Assembly (NCBI GenBank): GCA_041397825.1
Contig: JAWKVX010000004.1
Span: 682,001-746,000 of the forward strand
DNA: 64,000 nt
Direction: 5' to 3'
Source of the DNA: JANNSX01 sp041397825
GTDB lineage: Bacteria; Pseudomonadota; Alphaproteobacteria; Rhizobiales; Hyphomicrobiaceae
Part shown: positions 25,154 through 33,950 of the stretch, one piece after another
How the letters are laid out: every line of letters starts with the position of its first letter
Position numbering within the stretch: position 1 is the stretch's first letter
Position numbers and translations under genes: made by a program
Notes under the pieces: generated by a model
The model's database searches: none
The model's input: the letters and a program-made list of their open reading frames with translations, nothing else
Told to the model about the DNA's origin: nothing

Positions 25154-26584
25154 TCAGAGCTTGGCAGGGGAGACATTCAACCGATTGCTTGCGGGAGTAG
25201 AGCAGTTGCTTGTCGCGTCCGCTGAAAGAGCGTCGAGGACCGCATCGACGGGCACTGGGCGCGCTGGAACGCGTGGCTGATTGTATCCGATCTCACTTGC
25301 TGGCCGCCCTGTTGCCGCAACCAGCGTCATCGTCATCGGCATTCGGCACATCCTGCCCTGGCACCGGCCCATGCCGGCGCGTGTCCAGATCTTTGAACCG
25401 TAGAGGCTTCTGGCACCCTCCCTCACCGCTGCACGCACCTCGCCAACCGTCACCTCCTCGCAGCGGCACAGCACTGTGTCGTCTCTGGCGAGGCGGCTGA
25501 GCTCAGGTAGCGGTGCAAAAATGCGGCCGAGGCCCTGACCGAATGCGCGGGCTCGGGCGAGTTGCCGAACAAGCGACGCTGTCGCTTCCGGCGGCACTGC
25601 GAGACCTAGGGCGCGTGCGGCGGCATAACCTGCGAGCGTGCCTGAGAGCTGCGCCGGCCTCGCACCAGAAACTCCGGTCACTTCACCGGCCGCAAATACG
25701 CCATCGACTGAGGTCCGTCCGGTTGCCGGATCGGCCTCGACATGCCAGCCGCCGAGTGCGTCGTCAAAGCGGTGGGCGCAGCCGAGCAGCGAGGTAACCT
25801 CGATCTGTGGCTGGAAGCCATAGCTCGTGAGCAAGCTATCGATACCCTCGATCGTCTCTATCCCAGAGCCATCGAGCTTTGCGACACGGACCGCCCCAAC
25901 CCGTTCGACACCGAGTGCCTCGACAACGACGCGGCCGTTCAGCCATCGCCGCACGCGCCTACGTACACGACCAAACAATGCGGCCGCCTCGAGCCACCGT
26001 TCCGGAAAGCGAGCGAGGTGGCGTGCCAGTACGGTCTCATTGCGTCGCATCTCGATCAGCGCGACGATCTCAGCGCCCTTATCGAGCAGTGTATCGGCGA
26101 CCGCGTACAGGAAGATGCCACTGCCTGAAAGCACAATACGCATGCCCGGAACAACGCCTTGCGTCTTGGCGAGCCGCTGGCCACCGCCAGCTGTCATGAC
26201 ACCGGGGAGAGTCCAGCCCGGAAAGGCCGTTGTGCGATCATGCGCGCCACTTGCCACGACGACCGTCCGGCAGTCGATCCGAGCCGTGCCAGCGCGTCCG
26301 TTCGTGAAAAGTTGGAAGTCGGGATAGGCGGCGAAGACCTCAGCACTCTTGAGGAATTGCACGCCTGAGGCCTCGGCGCGATGAATGGCCTCCCGCCCCT
26401 CCGCTGCTTGCGACCCGATCAAACGTCCATCGCTGGCTTGCATCCAATACTGGCCGCCGGCTTCTACATAGGCATCGATGATGAGCGTGCGTGCACCACT
26501 CATGGATGCGGCTGTTGCCGCCGAGAGGCCTGCCGGGCCGGCTCCGACGATCGCCACATCGCATTCGATCCTCTGGGCGGTCAT
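25154..26584 (-). CDS. FAD/NAD(P)-binding amine dehydrogenase subunit with BFD-like 2Fe-2S domain (LhpF/HcnB/OoxA-like)
   Basis: Flavoprotein of 476 residues. It has CDVAIVGAGPAGLSAATAAS, EAGGQYWMQ, a second dinucleotide segment (MRIVLSGSGIFLYAVA) and GVFAAGEVTGVSG. The C terminus has a BFD-like [2Fe-2S] motif: CRCEEVT, then GMGRCQGRMC. It is the counterpart of the alpha subunit of D-hydroxyproline dehydrogenase, opine oxidase subunit A or HcnB. Its start (26584) overlaps the ferredoxin-like gene by 4 bp, giving the order DAO subunit, ferredoxin-like subunit, this subunit. It should pass electrons from the DAO subunit to the respiratory chain. It is the last gene of the Locus C operon. Confidence 0.85.
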   Translation of the reverse strand: MTAQRIECDVAIVGAGPAGLSAATAASMSGARTLIIDAYVEAGGQYWMQASDGRLIGSQAAEGREAIHRAEASGVQFLKSAEVFAAYPDFQLFTNGRAGTARIDCRTVVVASGAHDRTTAFPGWTLPGVMTAGGGQRLAKTQGVVPGMRIVLSGSGIFLYAVADTLLDKGAEIVALIEMRRNETVLARHLARFPERWLEAAALFGRVRRRVRRWLNGRVVVEALGVERVGAVRVAKLDGSGIETIEGIDSLLTSYGFQPQIEVTSLLGCAHRFDDALGGWHVEADPATGRTSVDGVFAAGEVTGVSGARPAQLSGTLAGYAAARALGLAVPPEATASLVRQLARARAFGQGLGRIFAPLPELSRLARDDTVLCRCEEVTVGEVRAAVREGARSLYGSKIWTRAGMGRCQGRMCRMPMTMTLVAATGRPASEIGYNQPRVPARPVPVDAVLDALSADATSNCSTPASNRLNVSPAKL

Positions 26585-26832
26585 GGTGTCTCGATCCGCA
26601 TTCCGTCGGATACAGGCGTCATGCAGGCGCGTTGACCCGGCCGGCCATCGATGGTGACGAGGCAATCGTAGCAGAGACCCATGCCGCAGAAGAGCCCGCG
26701 CGGCGTCTCGAGCTTCTCTGTCTTGCGGAGGCCAGGACCGTGACCATTGGCGAGCAGTGCGGCGGCAACGGTCGTCGTCGCCGCGCAACGAAGGCGAGTT
26801 CCATTGACCATGATGGTGACATTGCCCGTCAT
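26581..26832 (-). CDS. small [2Fe-2S] subunit of a three-component dehydrogenase (LhpE/HcnA-like)
   Basis: A [2Fe-2S] protein of 83 residues. Cysteines C49, C54, C57 and C70 have the spacing C-x4-C-x2-C-x12-C, in GLFCGMGLCYDC and QRAC, identical to the N-terminal domain of the fused protein at 11189-12895. Both ends overlap neighbours by 4 bp (ATGA), so the three subunits are translated in a fixed ratio. It is the electron-relay subunit of the complex. Confidence 0.88.
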   Translation of the reverse strand: MTGNVTIMVNGTRLRCAATTTVAAALLANGHGPGLRKTEKLETPRGLFCGMGLCYDCLVTIDGRPGQRACMTPVSDGMRIETP

Positions 26833-27974
26833 GCAGCAGTGGCCAGTTCGAAACGCGACGGCGACCAGACGCTGGCATCGAAGGGAGGCAATGCGCCCTC
26901 GAGAGCGTCGGCTATGACCCGGGCGAGTGCCGGCGCGCGGGTGAAACCGCTGCCGCCGTCGCCCGCGGCGAGATAGAGACCGGGAACGCCGCTCGGGCCG
27001 GCGATGAAGCGATCATCCGGCGTCACGGCCTCGTAGCGCACCCAGGAGCGCAGCATCTCGATCGTCGAGAGAGATGGGAAGAGTGCCACAAGCTGACGTA
27101 TGGAGTTGCAGACGAAGTCGGGATCGACCTCGCTCACCAGGTTCTGCGCGCCCGCCGCCGACAGGCCGCCGGCGAGCACGGTATTGAACAAGATCTGCCC
27201 GCTTGGCGCCTGCTGGATCTGCGTGTAGCCGGCCGCAACGCCGCCGGCGGATTCGCAAGCTGCGATCACGCAACGGATCGAGGGCGGCATGCGGACCGAG
27301 GCGAGACATTGCGCCTTGCGGGGCTGGATAGGCAGGTCAAGGCCGATCTTGAGCGCGAGGTCCGGCGCCCAGGGGCCCGTGGCAAGAACGACGGCGTCGG
27401 CTTCGATCGGGCCTTCGGCGGTGAGGACGCCCGTCACCTTGCCTCCTTTGACGCTGAAGTCACTGACCGGTGTGTGCGTCTTGACGAGAAGGCCTCGAGC
27501 AATGGTGTCCTGGATCAGCGCGCGGACAGCCAGAAACGGTGTCACCGTCGCTGCATCCGGCGCGTAGGTCGCGGCAACGATTCTGCCGGTGAGCAGCGGC
27601 TCGATCCTGTGGACCTCCTCTGGCGACAGCAGCTCGGAGCGAGTGCCGGCCGCTCGTTCGAAGGCGATCCAATCCTCGGCGACCGGGATGTCCTCGGCCC
27701 GGTCGAGAAATCGCAACTGGCCGCAGCGTCGGTACTCCATCGAGTGCTTAAGCAAACCTGCAAGATCGGCCCAGGCCGCGCAGGCCCATTTCAACACCTC
27801 CATCTCGTCGCGACTGTTCATATGCGTGCCGAGACAGGCGAGGCTAGCGCCGGTCACGGCGCCACCGAGGCTCGCTCTCTCGACGAGAGTCACCTTGTGG
27901 CCGCGAACAATCAATTCGCGGGCAATCGAAGTTCCGACGATGCCGCCACCAATGACGACTATGCGCTGAGCCAT
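26829..27974 (-). CDS. DAO-type FAD oxidoreductase, catalytic subunit (LhpB/HcnC-like)
   Basis: Flavoprotein of 381 residues. The N-terminal FAD motif is RIVVIGGGIVGTSIARELI, followed by VTLVERASLGGAVTGAS. The C-terminal DAO block reads PGLYLAAGDGGSGFTRAPALARVIAD. It lacks a signal peptide and is the likely amine- or imino-acid-oxidising subunit of the complex formed with the two downstream genes. GGAGG lies 8 nt before the ATG at 27974. Related three-gene sets oxidise D-hydroxyproline, opines or glycine (cyanide synthesis). The substrate here is unknown, but the importer in the same operon is of the NMT1/THI5 type rather than an amino-acid type. Confidence 0.85.
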   Translation of the reverse strand: MAQRIVVIGGGIVGTSIARELIVRGHKVTLVERASLGGAVTGASLACLGTHMNSRDEMEVLKWACAAWADLAGLLKHSMEYRRCGQLRFLDRAEDIPVAEDWIAFERAAGTRSELLSPEEVHRIEPLLTGRIVAATYAPDAATVTPFLAVRALIQDTIARGLLVKTHTPVSDFSVKGGKVTGVLTAEGPIEADAVVLATGPWAPDLALKIGLDLPIQPRKAQCLASVRMPPSIRCVIAACESAGGVAAGYTQIQQAPSGQILFNTVLAGGLSAAGAQNLVSEVDPDFVCNSIRQLVALFPSLSTIEMLRSWVRYEAVTPDDRFIAGPSGVPGLYLAAGDGGSGFTRAPALARVIADALEGALPPFDASVWSPSRFELATAA

Positions 27975-28903
27975 TGCATCGACCTCCAGCGCTCGGGCGC
28001 AGCCCTCCAGAAGCGGTCGGTCCACACCTCGCCTGATTGCACATCGATACGCTCGCCAGTGCCGCGCAGGGCGGCGAGCGCATCCTCGACATGCTGTCTG
28101 TCGGGATAGCCTAGGCCTCGCGTATGCGTCGGCCCCTGCAGGGCGAGCCGGCGTATCGCAGCAAGCTGCTCGCGATGAGCCTCGCGGGAGAGATCGGGGC
28201 GGGCGAACTCGCAGGCATCGAGAGCTGCGGCTTGATCGGTGAATGCCACCGTCCACCCTTCGAGAATGGCATTGACGGCGGCCTGGGCGATTTCAGGATT
28301 TGCCTGTAGCCAATCTGAACGTGCAATGAGCCCATCCTTCACCAGCGAAGCGCCGTGATCGGCGGCCTTGAGCGTCACGACCTCACCTGCCTCGAGCGTG
28401 TGCTCAACATGGGCGAGCTCGTGATAGATGGTCATCTGCGCGCAATCGACCTTGCCCTCCAGAAATGCCGACGCCGTGTCGGCGAACGGCAGGCGGGCGA
28501 CGCGATCGATATCGGCTCCGCACTTTGTCAGCATCCAACGGAGCTCCAAATCCTCACCACCCGGCCACACACCAACACGTTTCCCGACGAGATCCTTGGG
28601 CTCGCGAACGCCGGCGCTGCGCCGTGCCGGATAGGCGAGCGCACTGGTCTGCTGGATGGTCGCGATGAACCGCAAGTCCGTCGGCGATCGAGATTCCAGA
28701 AGATGCGATGGGCTCAGGACCGCCATCTCGACCCTGCCGTCGAGCAGCGCATCGACGCCAGGATCGTTGAATTCGATGGGCTCGCAGTGGATGCGAACGC
28801 CATCTTTGAGCCCGAGGTCCCGTTGCTCGGCCAGGTGATAGCCCGCGAACTGGGCTTGAGGAAACCACATCAGGCGAATGCGAACGACTTCGGGAGTAGG
28901 CAT
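27959..28903 (-). CDS. NMT1/THI5-like substrate-binding-type protein without signal peptide
   Basis: Protein of 314 residues with the periplasmic-binding-protein type 2 fold of the SsuA/THI5 family: VRIRLMWFPQAQFAGYHLAEQRDLG, then AVLSPSHLLE, VGVWPGGEDLELRWML and DGLIARSDWLQANPEIAQ. It is a paralogue of the true receptor at 28965-29966 (they share the WPGGE/WFGGDEHE region and the ATIYNEL/MTIYHEL block). No hydrophobic leader exists, and the hairpin directly upstream leaves no room for one. It may be a cytoplasmic ligand-binding or THI5-like enzyme, or a receptor that has lost its export signal. It overlaps the start of the DAO subunit gene by 16 bp. Confidence 0.75.
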   Translation of the reverse strand: MPTPEVVRIRLMWFPQAQFAGYHLAEQRDLGLKDGVRIHCEPIEFNDPGVDALLDGRVEMAVLSPSHLLESRSPTDLRFIATIQQTSALAYPARRSAGVREPKDLVGKRVGVWPGGEDLELRWMLTKCGADIDRVARLPFADTASAFLEGKVDCAQMTIYHELAHVEHTLEAGEVVTLKAADHGASLVKDGLIARSDWLQANPEIAQAAVNAILEGWTVAFTDQAAALDACEFARPDLSREAHREQLAAIRRLALQGPTHTRGLGYPDRQHVEDALAALRGTGERIDVQSGEVWTDRFWRAAPERWRSMQWLSA

Positions 28904-28929
28904 TTGGGTCACTGCCTGATGCAATGGGC

Positions 28930-28956
28930 TGGGCCGAAGCTTTGGGCTTCGGCCCA
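28930..28956 (-). promoter_or_regulatory. intercistronic hairpin after the receptor gene
   Basis: An 11-bp perfect stem (TGGGCCGAAGC with GCTTCGGCCCA) and a 5-nt loop fill the 61-bp gap between the receptor gene and the signal-less paralogue. There is no U-tract. It probably stabilises the receptor part of the mRNA and lowers expression of the genes beyond it. Confidence 0.5.
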
Positions 28957-28964
28957 ACAGGCGA

Positions 28965-29966
28965 CTAGGGGCAATTGATCGTCTTGTACTCCGCCGGCAC
29001 CTTCTCCCAGAAGGCGTTCGTAAAGCCCTTCTCCAGCTCAATGCCGCTATCAATGAGCTTGGCGCCAAGCAGGACTTTCTGCGCGGTCTCCCACTCGCCC
29101 AAGACCGACATGCCGAACTTGCCTTCCCTTGTGACGCCCGAGCAGAAGAGCTCGCCCATGGCCTTGATCTGGGCAATTTGCTCATCCTCCTTCATCTCGG
29201 AGTTGTGCTTGACGACGATCTTCGCTGCCTCCTCCGGATTGGCGAGCGCCTCCTTCCAACCGCGCATGGTGGCTGTCACGACGGCCTGGACCGCATCCGG
29301 GCGTTCGGCAATAATCTTTTCGGTGGTGAATATGCCGGTATTCACGAGGGCAACACCGCTCTCGGTAGCGTCCAGGAACACCAGATCCTCTTTGGTGATG
29401 CCCTGGCGGTAGACCTGCTGCAGCTCGTTATAGATCGTTGCCTGCATCACCTCGTAGTCGCCGTTGAGCCAGGCGATGATGTCGAAGCCTTGGTTGACGA
29501 TCTTTACATCCTCTTGCGGAATGCCAGCTGCGTTGAGCATTGCGAGGAACTCGTGCTCGTCGCCGCCGAACCACAGTCCGACGCTATGCCCCTTCATGTC
29601 CTTGATGCCAGTGATGCCGGTCGACTTCTTGGCGACATAGACGGAGGCGCTGCGATGTCCGAATTGTGCGACCGTTACGAGTGGCGCACTGTTGGCGCGG
29701 GCCGATATCACCTGGTTGGGGTGGCCGATGCCGAAGGAATCGGTGCCTTGCGCAACGGTCACTGCCGGTTTGATGTCGGGACCGGCCGGCAACAGCTCCA
29801 TCTCGACGCCGGCTTCTTTGTAGTAGCCCTTTTCGAGTGCCCAGAGCGGTCCGGCAAACTGTCCCTGGATGACCCATTCGAGCCGCATCGTCTCTCCCGC
29901 TGAGGCACTGGTGGTTGCTGTGGCCACCAAGAGCGCGGCAACTGCCAATAAGCCTTTTGGTCTCAT
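28965..29966 (-). CDS. NMT1/THI5-type ABC transporter substrate-binding protein
   Basis: Periplasmic receptor of 333 residues. The signal peptide runs from MRPKGLLAVAALL to SASA. The fold is recognised by MRLEWVIQGQFAGPLWALEKGYY, FGIGHPNQVISAR and VGLWFGGDEHEFLAML, as in receptors for pyrimidine precursors, alkanesulfonates and other small organic molecules. AGGAGGA lies before the ATG at 29966. With the permease and ATPase just upstream on the same strand it makes a complete importer. The ligand is unknown. Confidence 0.85.
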   Translation of the reverse strand: MRPKGLLAVAALLVATATTSASAGETMRLEWVIQGQFAGPLWALEKGYYKEAGVEMELLPAGPDIKPAVTVAQGTDSFGIGHPNQVISARANSAPLVTVAQFGHRSASVYVAKKSTGITGIKDMKGHSVGLWFGGDEHEFLAMLNAAGIPQEDVKIVNQGFDIIAWLNGDYEVMQATIYNELQQVYRQGITKEDLVFLDATESGVALVNTGIFTTEKIIAERPDAVQAVVTATMRGWKEALANPEEAAKIVVKHNSEMKEDEQIAQIKAMGELFCSGVTREGKFGMSVLGEWETAQKVLLGAKLIDSGIELEKGFTNAFWEKVPAEYKTINCP

Positions 29967-29988
29967 GTCCGTTCCTCCTGACTTGTCT

Positions 29989-30801
29989 CTACGACTCCAC
30001 CCTGACGGAGCTGTGCCAGGGAATAACGAGGCGTTCGATCAACGTAACGAGCGCGAAGAAGGCCATTCCGAGCAGCGCCGATATGAATAGCGCGGCCCAC
30101 AGACGCGGCATGTTGAGATTGCGGTAGGTCGTCATGATCACGAAGCCGAGACCTTTGTCGGCCTGCACAAACTCCGAGACGATGGCGCCGATGATCGAGA
30201 ACGACACGTTGATCTTGATGCCGACGAAGATGTACGGCAGCGCACTGGGCAAGCGCATCTTGACGAAGCGCTGCGCGGGCGTCGCGGCGGCGACGTGAAA
30301 GACATCCATTGTGACCCGGTCGTAGGACTGCAGTCCCTTCATCATGTTTAGTGCGAGCGGGAAAAATGAGAGGAACGTCGTCACCGCAATCTTTGACTCG
30401 ATGCCGTGGCCAAACCAGAGAATGATGATCGGTGCGATAGCGACGACAGGGATCGTGTTGGCCGCGATCACAAATGGTAGCAAGCCACGTGTCAGCAGGC
30501 TCGAATAGGCGAAGCCAGTGCCAAGGATCGCGCCAAGGAACGAACCGATGATGCATCCGGCGACGGCCTCGGTGAGTGTGACCCCAGCATGGTAGAGCAG
30601 TGCGGAAGGATTACCCCAGAACGCCTCCCAGATGCGACTTGGCGCCGGAAATATATAGGCAGGAACCTCGAATGCCGCGACCGCCGTCTCCCAGACGAGG
30701 CCGATGATAACTGCCATGGCGATCGGCGGCCAGACGAGCGGCCAAGCCTTCGACAGCCACCCATTCTCAGCGCGCCTCGTCTCGAGGCCTTCAGTGCTCA
30801 T
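29989..30801 (-). CDS. ABC transporter permease (SsuC/ThiX/TauC family)
   Basis: Inner-membrane protein of about 270 residues with around six hydrophobic helices (for example PLVWPPIAMAVIIGLVWETA and LLPFVIAANTIPVVAIAPII). The cytoplasmic EAA loop (DVFHVAAATPAQRFVKMRLPSALPYIFVG) is clear. I chose the ATG at 30801 (MSTEGLE), with GGAAGG upstream; an ATG at 30834 would reach deep into the ATPase gene. It partners with the receptor and the ATPase next to it. Confidence 0.85.
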   Translation of the reverse strand: MSTEGLETRRAENGWLSKAWPLVWPPIAMAVIIGLVWETAVAAFEVPAYIFPAPSRIWEAFWGNPSALLYHAGVTLTEAVAGCIIGSFLGAILGTGFAYSSLLTRGLLPFVIAANTIPVVAIAPIIILWFGHGIESKIAVTTFLSFFPLALNMMKGLQSYDRVTMDVFHVAAATPAQRFVKMRLPSALPYIFVGIKINVSFSIIGAIVSEFVQADKGLGFVIMTTYRNLNMPRLWAALFISALLGMAFFALVTLIERLVIPWHSSVRVES

Positions 30802-31630
30802 GGCGGATATACCCTTCCTCAAGCGCAAGGGCACCTTGCCTGACGAGATCCTGAAAGCGCGTCAGCTCGCGAGTTTCGAGACTGCGCGGCCGGGGCAGGT
30901 CGACGGCCAAGGTGGAAATGATTCGGCCCGGCCTTGGCGACATCACGACAACGCGGTCTGAGAGAAGGATGGCCTCGCGGATCGAGTGCGTGACAAAGAG
31001 GACAGTCGCGCGCGTGGCCTCGCTGATGCGGACAAGCTCCATGTTCAGCCGGTCCCGCGTAATCTGATCGAGTGCTCCGAATGGCTCGTCCATCAACAGC
31101 ACCTTGGGCGAGGTTGCGAGCGCCCGCGCAATGGCCGCCCGTTGCCGCATGCCGCCTGAGAGCTGTCGCGGCCAAGCCTGCTCAAACCCCTTCAGGCCGA
31201 CGAGATCGAGGAGCGCCCGGCATCTCTCTTCACGCTCGGCCTTGCCGACACCCGCGAGCTCCAACGGCAGTGCGACATTGTTGAGGATGCGTCGCCATTC
31301 GAGCAGCGCCGCGTCCTGGAACACAAAGCCGATGTCTCGGGCAAGGCGTGCCGCTGATGGCGCCCGGCCACCCACCTCGACCGTGCCGCTGCTCGGCTTG
31401 ATGATATCGGCAACGACGCGCAGCAATGTGCTCTTGCCGCAACCGGATGGTCCGATGAGCGAGACGAACTCTTGGGCGTCGACGTCCAGCGCAACCGCAT
31501 CGAGCGCCTTGATGGGCGGATGATCGCCTTCGCCCTGGAACACCACGCTGACACCTTTGAACGCAACTCCAGCGGCGACCGACGATGACGACGGTACCTT
31601 GGAGGTCATACGTGCCGCCACCATGCTCAT
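30791..31630 (-). CDS. ABC transporter ATP-binding protein (SsuB/TauB family)
   Basis: ATPase of 279 residues. It has Walker A GPSGCGKST, Q-loop FVFQDAALLEW, signature LSGGMRQRAAIARAL, Walker B VLLMDEPFGALD and the switch histidine in FVTHSIREA. It energises the NMT1/THI5-type importer. The start at 31630 overlaps the aldehyde dehydrogenase stop by 4 bp (ATGA); an ATG at 31624 is an alternative. Confidence 0.88.
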   Translation of the reverse strand: MSMVAARMTSKVPSSSSVAAGVAFKGVSVVFQGEGDHPPIKALDAVALDVDAQEFVSLIGPSGCGKSTLLRVVADIIKPSSGTVEVGGRAPSAARLARDIGFVFQDAALLEWRRILNNVALPLELAGVGKAEREERCRALLDLVGLKGFEQAWPRQLSGGMRQRAAIARALATSPKVLLMDEPFGALDQITRDRLNMELVRISEATRATVLFVTHSIREAILLSDRVVVMSPRPGRIISTLAVDLPRPRSLETRELTRFQDLVRQGALALEEGYIRHEH

Positions 31631-33129
31631 CCGTAGCGCGCCCCGCCGCCGAACCAGTCGGTGAACACCGGCTCTGTGCGTGTCACCACGCTCTTTTTCT
31701 TGAGGTAGCTCTTCAGCGCGTCCCAGCCGTTCTCCTTACCGTAGCCGCTGGCACCCCACCCGCCCCAGACTGAGCGCGGATCGTTCTTGTGGTGATCATT
31801 GATCCAGATGACGCCGGCCTCGAGTTTGTGGGCGAGCCGGTGCGCCCGGCCAACGTCCTTGGTCCAGATCGCACCGCCGAGTGCGAAATCGGTGGCATTG
31901 GCGAGGCGAATGGCGTCGGCTTCATCCTTGTAGCGCAGTATTCCGACAACCGGGCCGAACACCTCCTCGCTGAAGAGGCGTGAGCTCGGATCGACATCGG
32001 CGAACACGGTCGGCGCGACGTAGAAGCCTTCGGCGCATGGTGCCGGCAGTCCCCCAGGCTTGCCGCCGCCAGCGACTAGGCGCGCACCCTCCTTCTGGGC
32101 AGCAGATATGTGCTCAAGGCATCTCTCTTGCGCCGCGGCTGAGATCACCGGCCCCATTTCGGTGGTGGGATCCGCCGGATCGCCCACCTTCAGAGCCTTG
32201 GTCCGCTCCGACAGCCGCTCGACCAAGCGATCATAGACCGGACCGGCCACAATGAATCTCGTTCCCGACACGCAGGTCTGCCCCGCCGCAACGAATGCTG
32301 CGAAAACGGCCCCGGCTGCTGCCTCGTCGATGTCCGCATCCTCGGCGACAATGACGGGCGCCTTGCCCCCGAGTTCGAGAGTGCAAGGCACGAGACGTTC
32401 GGCGGCCGCCGCCGCGACACGCCTTCCCGTCGCGGTGCCGCCCGTCAGATCAATGCGCTTCACCTCAGGCGCTGCGACGACCGCCGCCCCGGTGGCACCT
32501 CCGCCTGTCACGACATTGACGGCACCCGCCGGCAGTCCCGCTTCGCGGCACCAATCGGCGAGGATGAGCGGAGAGACCGGCGCCAACTCCGATGGCTTGA
32601 TGAGGCAGCAATTGCCTGCGGCGAGTGCGGCGGCAAGCTTCTTCACCAAGATCAGGACCGGATGGTTCCAGGGCGTCAGCAGCGCGCATACACCGTATGG
32701 CTGGTAGGTTGTATAGGTGAGGAAGCCGCCTTTGACGTGATTTGACTCGCCTTCGAGGCCGAGGATGATGCCGGCGAAATATTCGAGCCATTCGGGAATG
32801 CGCGACATCTGCGCCCGCATCTCGCGAATAGGCCGGCCGGTTACGGCGCTCTCGATCGCTGCAAGATCGCCGATGCGCGCCCGCACGATGTCCGCAAGTG
32901 CACGAAGCAACCGAGCGCGCTCGCCGGTATCGACCGCGGCCCAAGTCGGGAAAGCACGCGCCGCTGACGCCGCGGCGGCGGCCACGTCTTCTGATGTTGC
33001 CACCGGAACGGTCGCCAGCAGTGCTCTGGTCGCCGGGCTGCGGACCTCGAGCCGTGCCGCCCCCCGTGACGGCTGAAAGGCCCCGCCGTAGTGGAGATCG
33101 TAGCTCTGCCCTTCGAGCCCGCTCGTCAT
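31627..33129 (-). CDS. NAD(P)-dependent aldehyde dehydrogenase
   Basis: Aldehyde dehydrogenase superfamily protein of 500 residues. Catalytic E252 (LELGGK) and nucleophile C286 (AGQTCVSGTR) are present at the normal 34-residue spacing, as are TPWNHPVL, KPSELAP and the C-terminal EVFGPVVGILRY block. It oxidises an aldehyde, probably the product released by the three-component dehydrogenase in the same operon, to its carboxylate. The SDR gene ends 9 bp upstream and the ATPase gene overlaps by 4 bp. The exact aldehyde is unknown. Confidence 0.9.
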   Translation of the reverse strand: MTSGLEGQSYDLHYGGAFQPSRGAARLEVRSPATRALLATVPVATSEDVAAAAASAARAFPTWAAVDTGERARLLRALADIVRARIGDLAAIESAVTGRPIREMRAQMSRIPEWLEYFAGIILGLEGESNHVKGGFLTYTTYQPYGVCALLTPWNHPVLILVKKLAAALAAGNCCLIKPSELAPVSPLILADWCREAGLPAGAVNVVTGGGATGAAVVAAPEVKRIDLTGGTATGRRVAAAAAERLVPCTLELGGKAPVIVAEDADIDEAAAGAVFAAFVAAGQTCVSGTRFIVAGPVYDRLVERLSERTKALKVGDPADPTTEMGPVISAAAQERCLEHISAAQKEGARLVAGGGKPGGLPAPCAEGFYVAPTVFADVDPSSRLFSEEVFGPVVGILRYKDEADAIRLANATDFALGGAIWTKDVGRAHRLAHKLEAGVIWINDHHKNDPRSVWGGWGASGYGKENGWDALKSYLKKKSVVTRTEPVFTDWFGGGARYG

Positions 33130-33138
33130 GACACCGCT

Positions 33139-33921
33139 CTAGATGATGGAGGATCGTGAGGCGATACCGCCGTCGACAGTGAAGATGGCGCCGCTCGTGT
33201 AGCCTGAACGATCGGAGGCCAGAAATGCCATTAGATCTGCAATTTCCCGCACCTTGGCGGGCCGTCCGAGCGGATATCTCGTGAGCAGCTCAGTCCACCG
33301 GCTCTCGTCACCATACCAGTCGACCGCACGCCGCTTCAGGAGCTTATAAATTCGATCGGTATCCACCGGCCCCGGATTGACGCCGACAACCCGAATTCCG
33401 TCGTCGAGGCTGCGGCCGCCCAGCGCACGCGTGAAGGCCATGAGACTCGCGTTACCGGTCGTGCCGGCGATGTAATCGGCATCATAGCGCTCGCCGGCAT
33501 TGCCGATGTCATTGATGATGACGCCTTTGCCACGCCTCTTCATGCGCTCATAAACGAGCCGCGAGAGATTGATGTAGCCAAAGACCTTGAGTTCCCAGCC
33601 CTCGCGCCAGGTCTTGTCAGTGAACGAGGCGAGATTGCCGCCCTGAATGGCGCCGGCATTGTTGATGAGGATGTCGACGTCGCCGACGGCCTCGGCGAGC
33701 TTCTCCGGAGCGCCTGACTCTGTCAGATCGCAGGGGTGTAGAGTGATCTTAACAGGAAAGCGGGCGGCGATCGCGCTTCTGACAGCCTGAAGATTCTGGA
33801 CATTGCGCGCCGTCAGATGCAAGTCGCAGCCCTCCTCGGCGAACACCTCGGCGACACCCGCACCTATGCCCTGAGAGGCTCCAGTGATAACAACTGTCCG
33901 CCCCTTCAAGCCTAGATCCAT
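33139..33921 (-). CDS. SDR family protein with atypical active site
   Basis: Short-chain dehydrogenase-like protein of 260 residues and first gene of the Locus C operon. The cofactor motif TGASQGIG and the LINNAGA segment are normal. The catalytic region is not: where the family has a serine and Y-x3-K, this protein reads INDIGNAGERYDADYIAGTTGN, so the lysine position is threonine and the serine is missing. It may use another catalytic arrangement or act as a binding subunit. GGAGG lies 7 nt before the ATG at 33921. The next gene begins 9 bp after its stop. Confidence 0.82.
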   Translation of the reverse strand: MDLGLKGRTVVITGASQGIGAGVAEVFAEEGCDLHLTARNVQNLQAVRSAIAARFPVKITLHPCDLTESGAPEKLAEAVGDVDILINNAGAIQGGNLASFTDKTWREGWELKVFGYINLSRLVYERMKRRGKGVIINDIGNAGERYDADYIAGTTGNASLMAFTRALGGRSLDDGIRVVGVNPGPVDTDRIYKLLKRRAVDWYGDESRWTELLTRYPLGRPAKVREIADLMAFLASDRSGYTSGAIFTVDGGIASRSSII

Positions 33922-33950
33922 AAGCGGACCTCCATCAGCATGACCTCGGG

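Noticed and set aside
25154..27974. Hydrogen cyanide synthase (hcnABC)
   Set aside because: The three subunits have this architecture, but the same architecture is shared with D-hydroxyproline dehydrogenase and opine oxidases. The importer and aldehyde dehydrogenase in the operon point to catabolism, so I did not use the hcn names.
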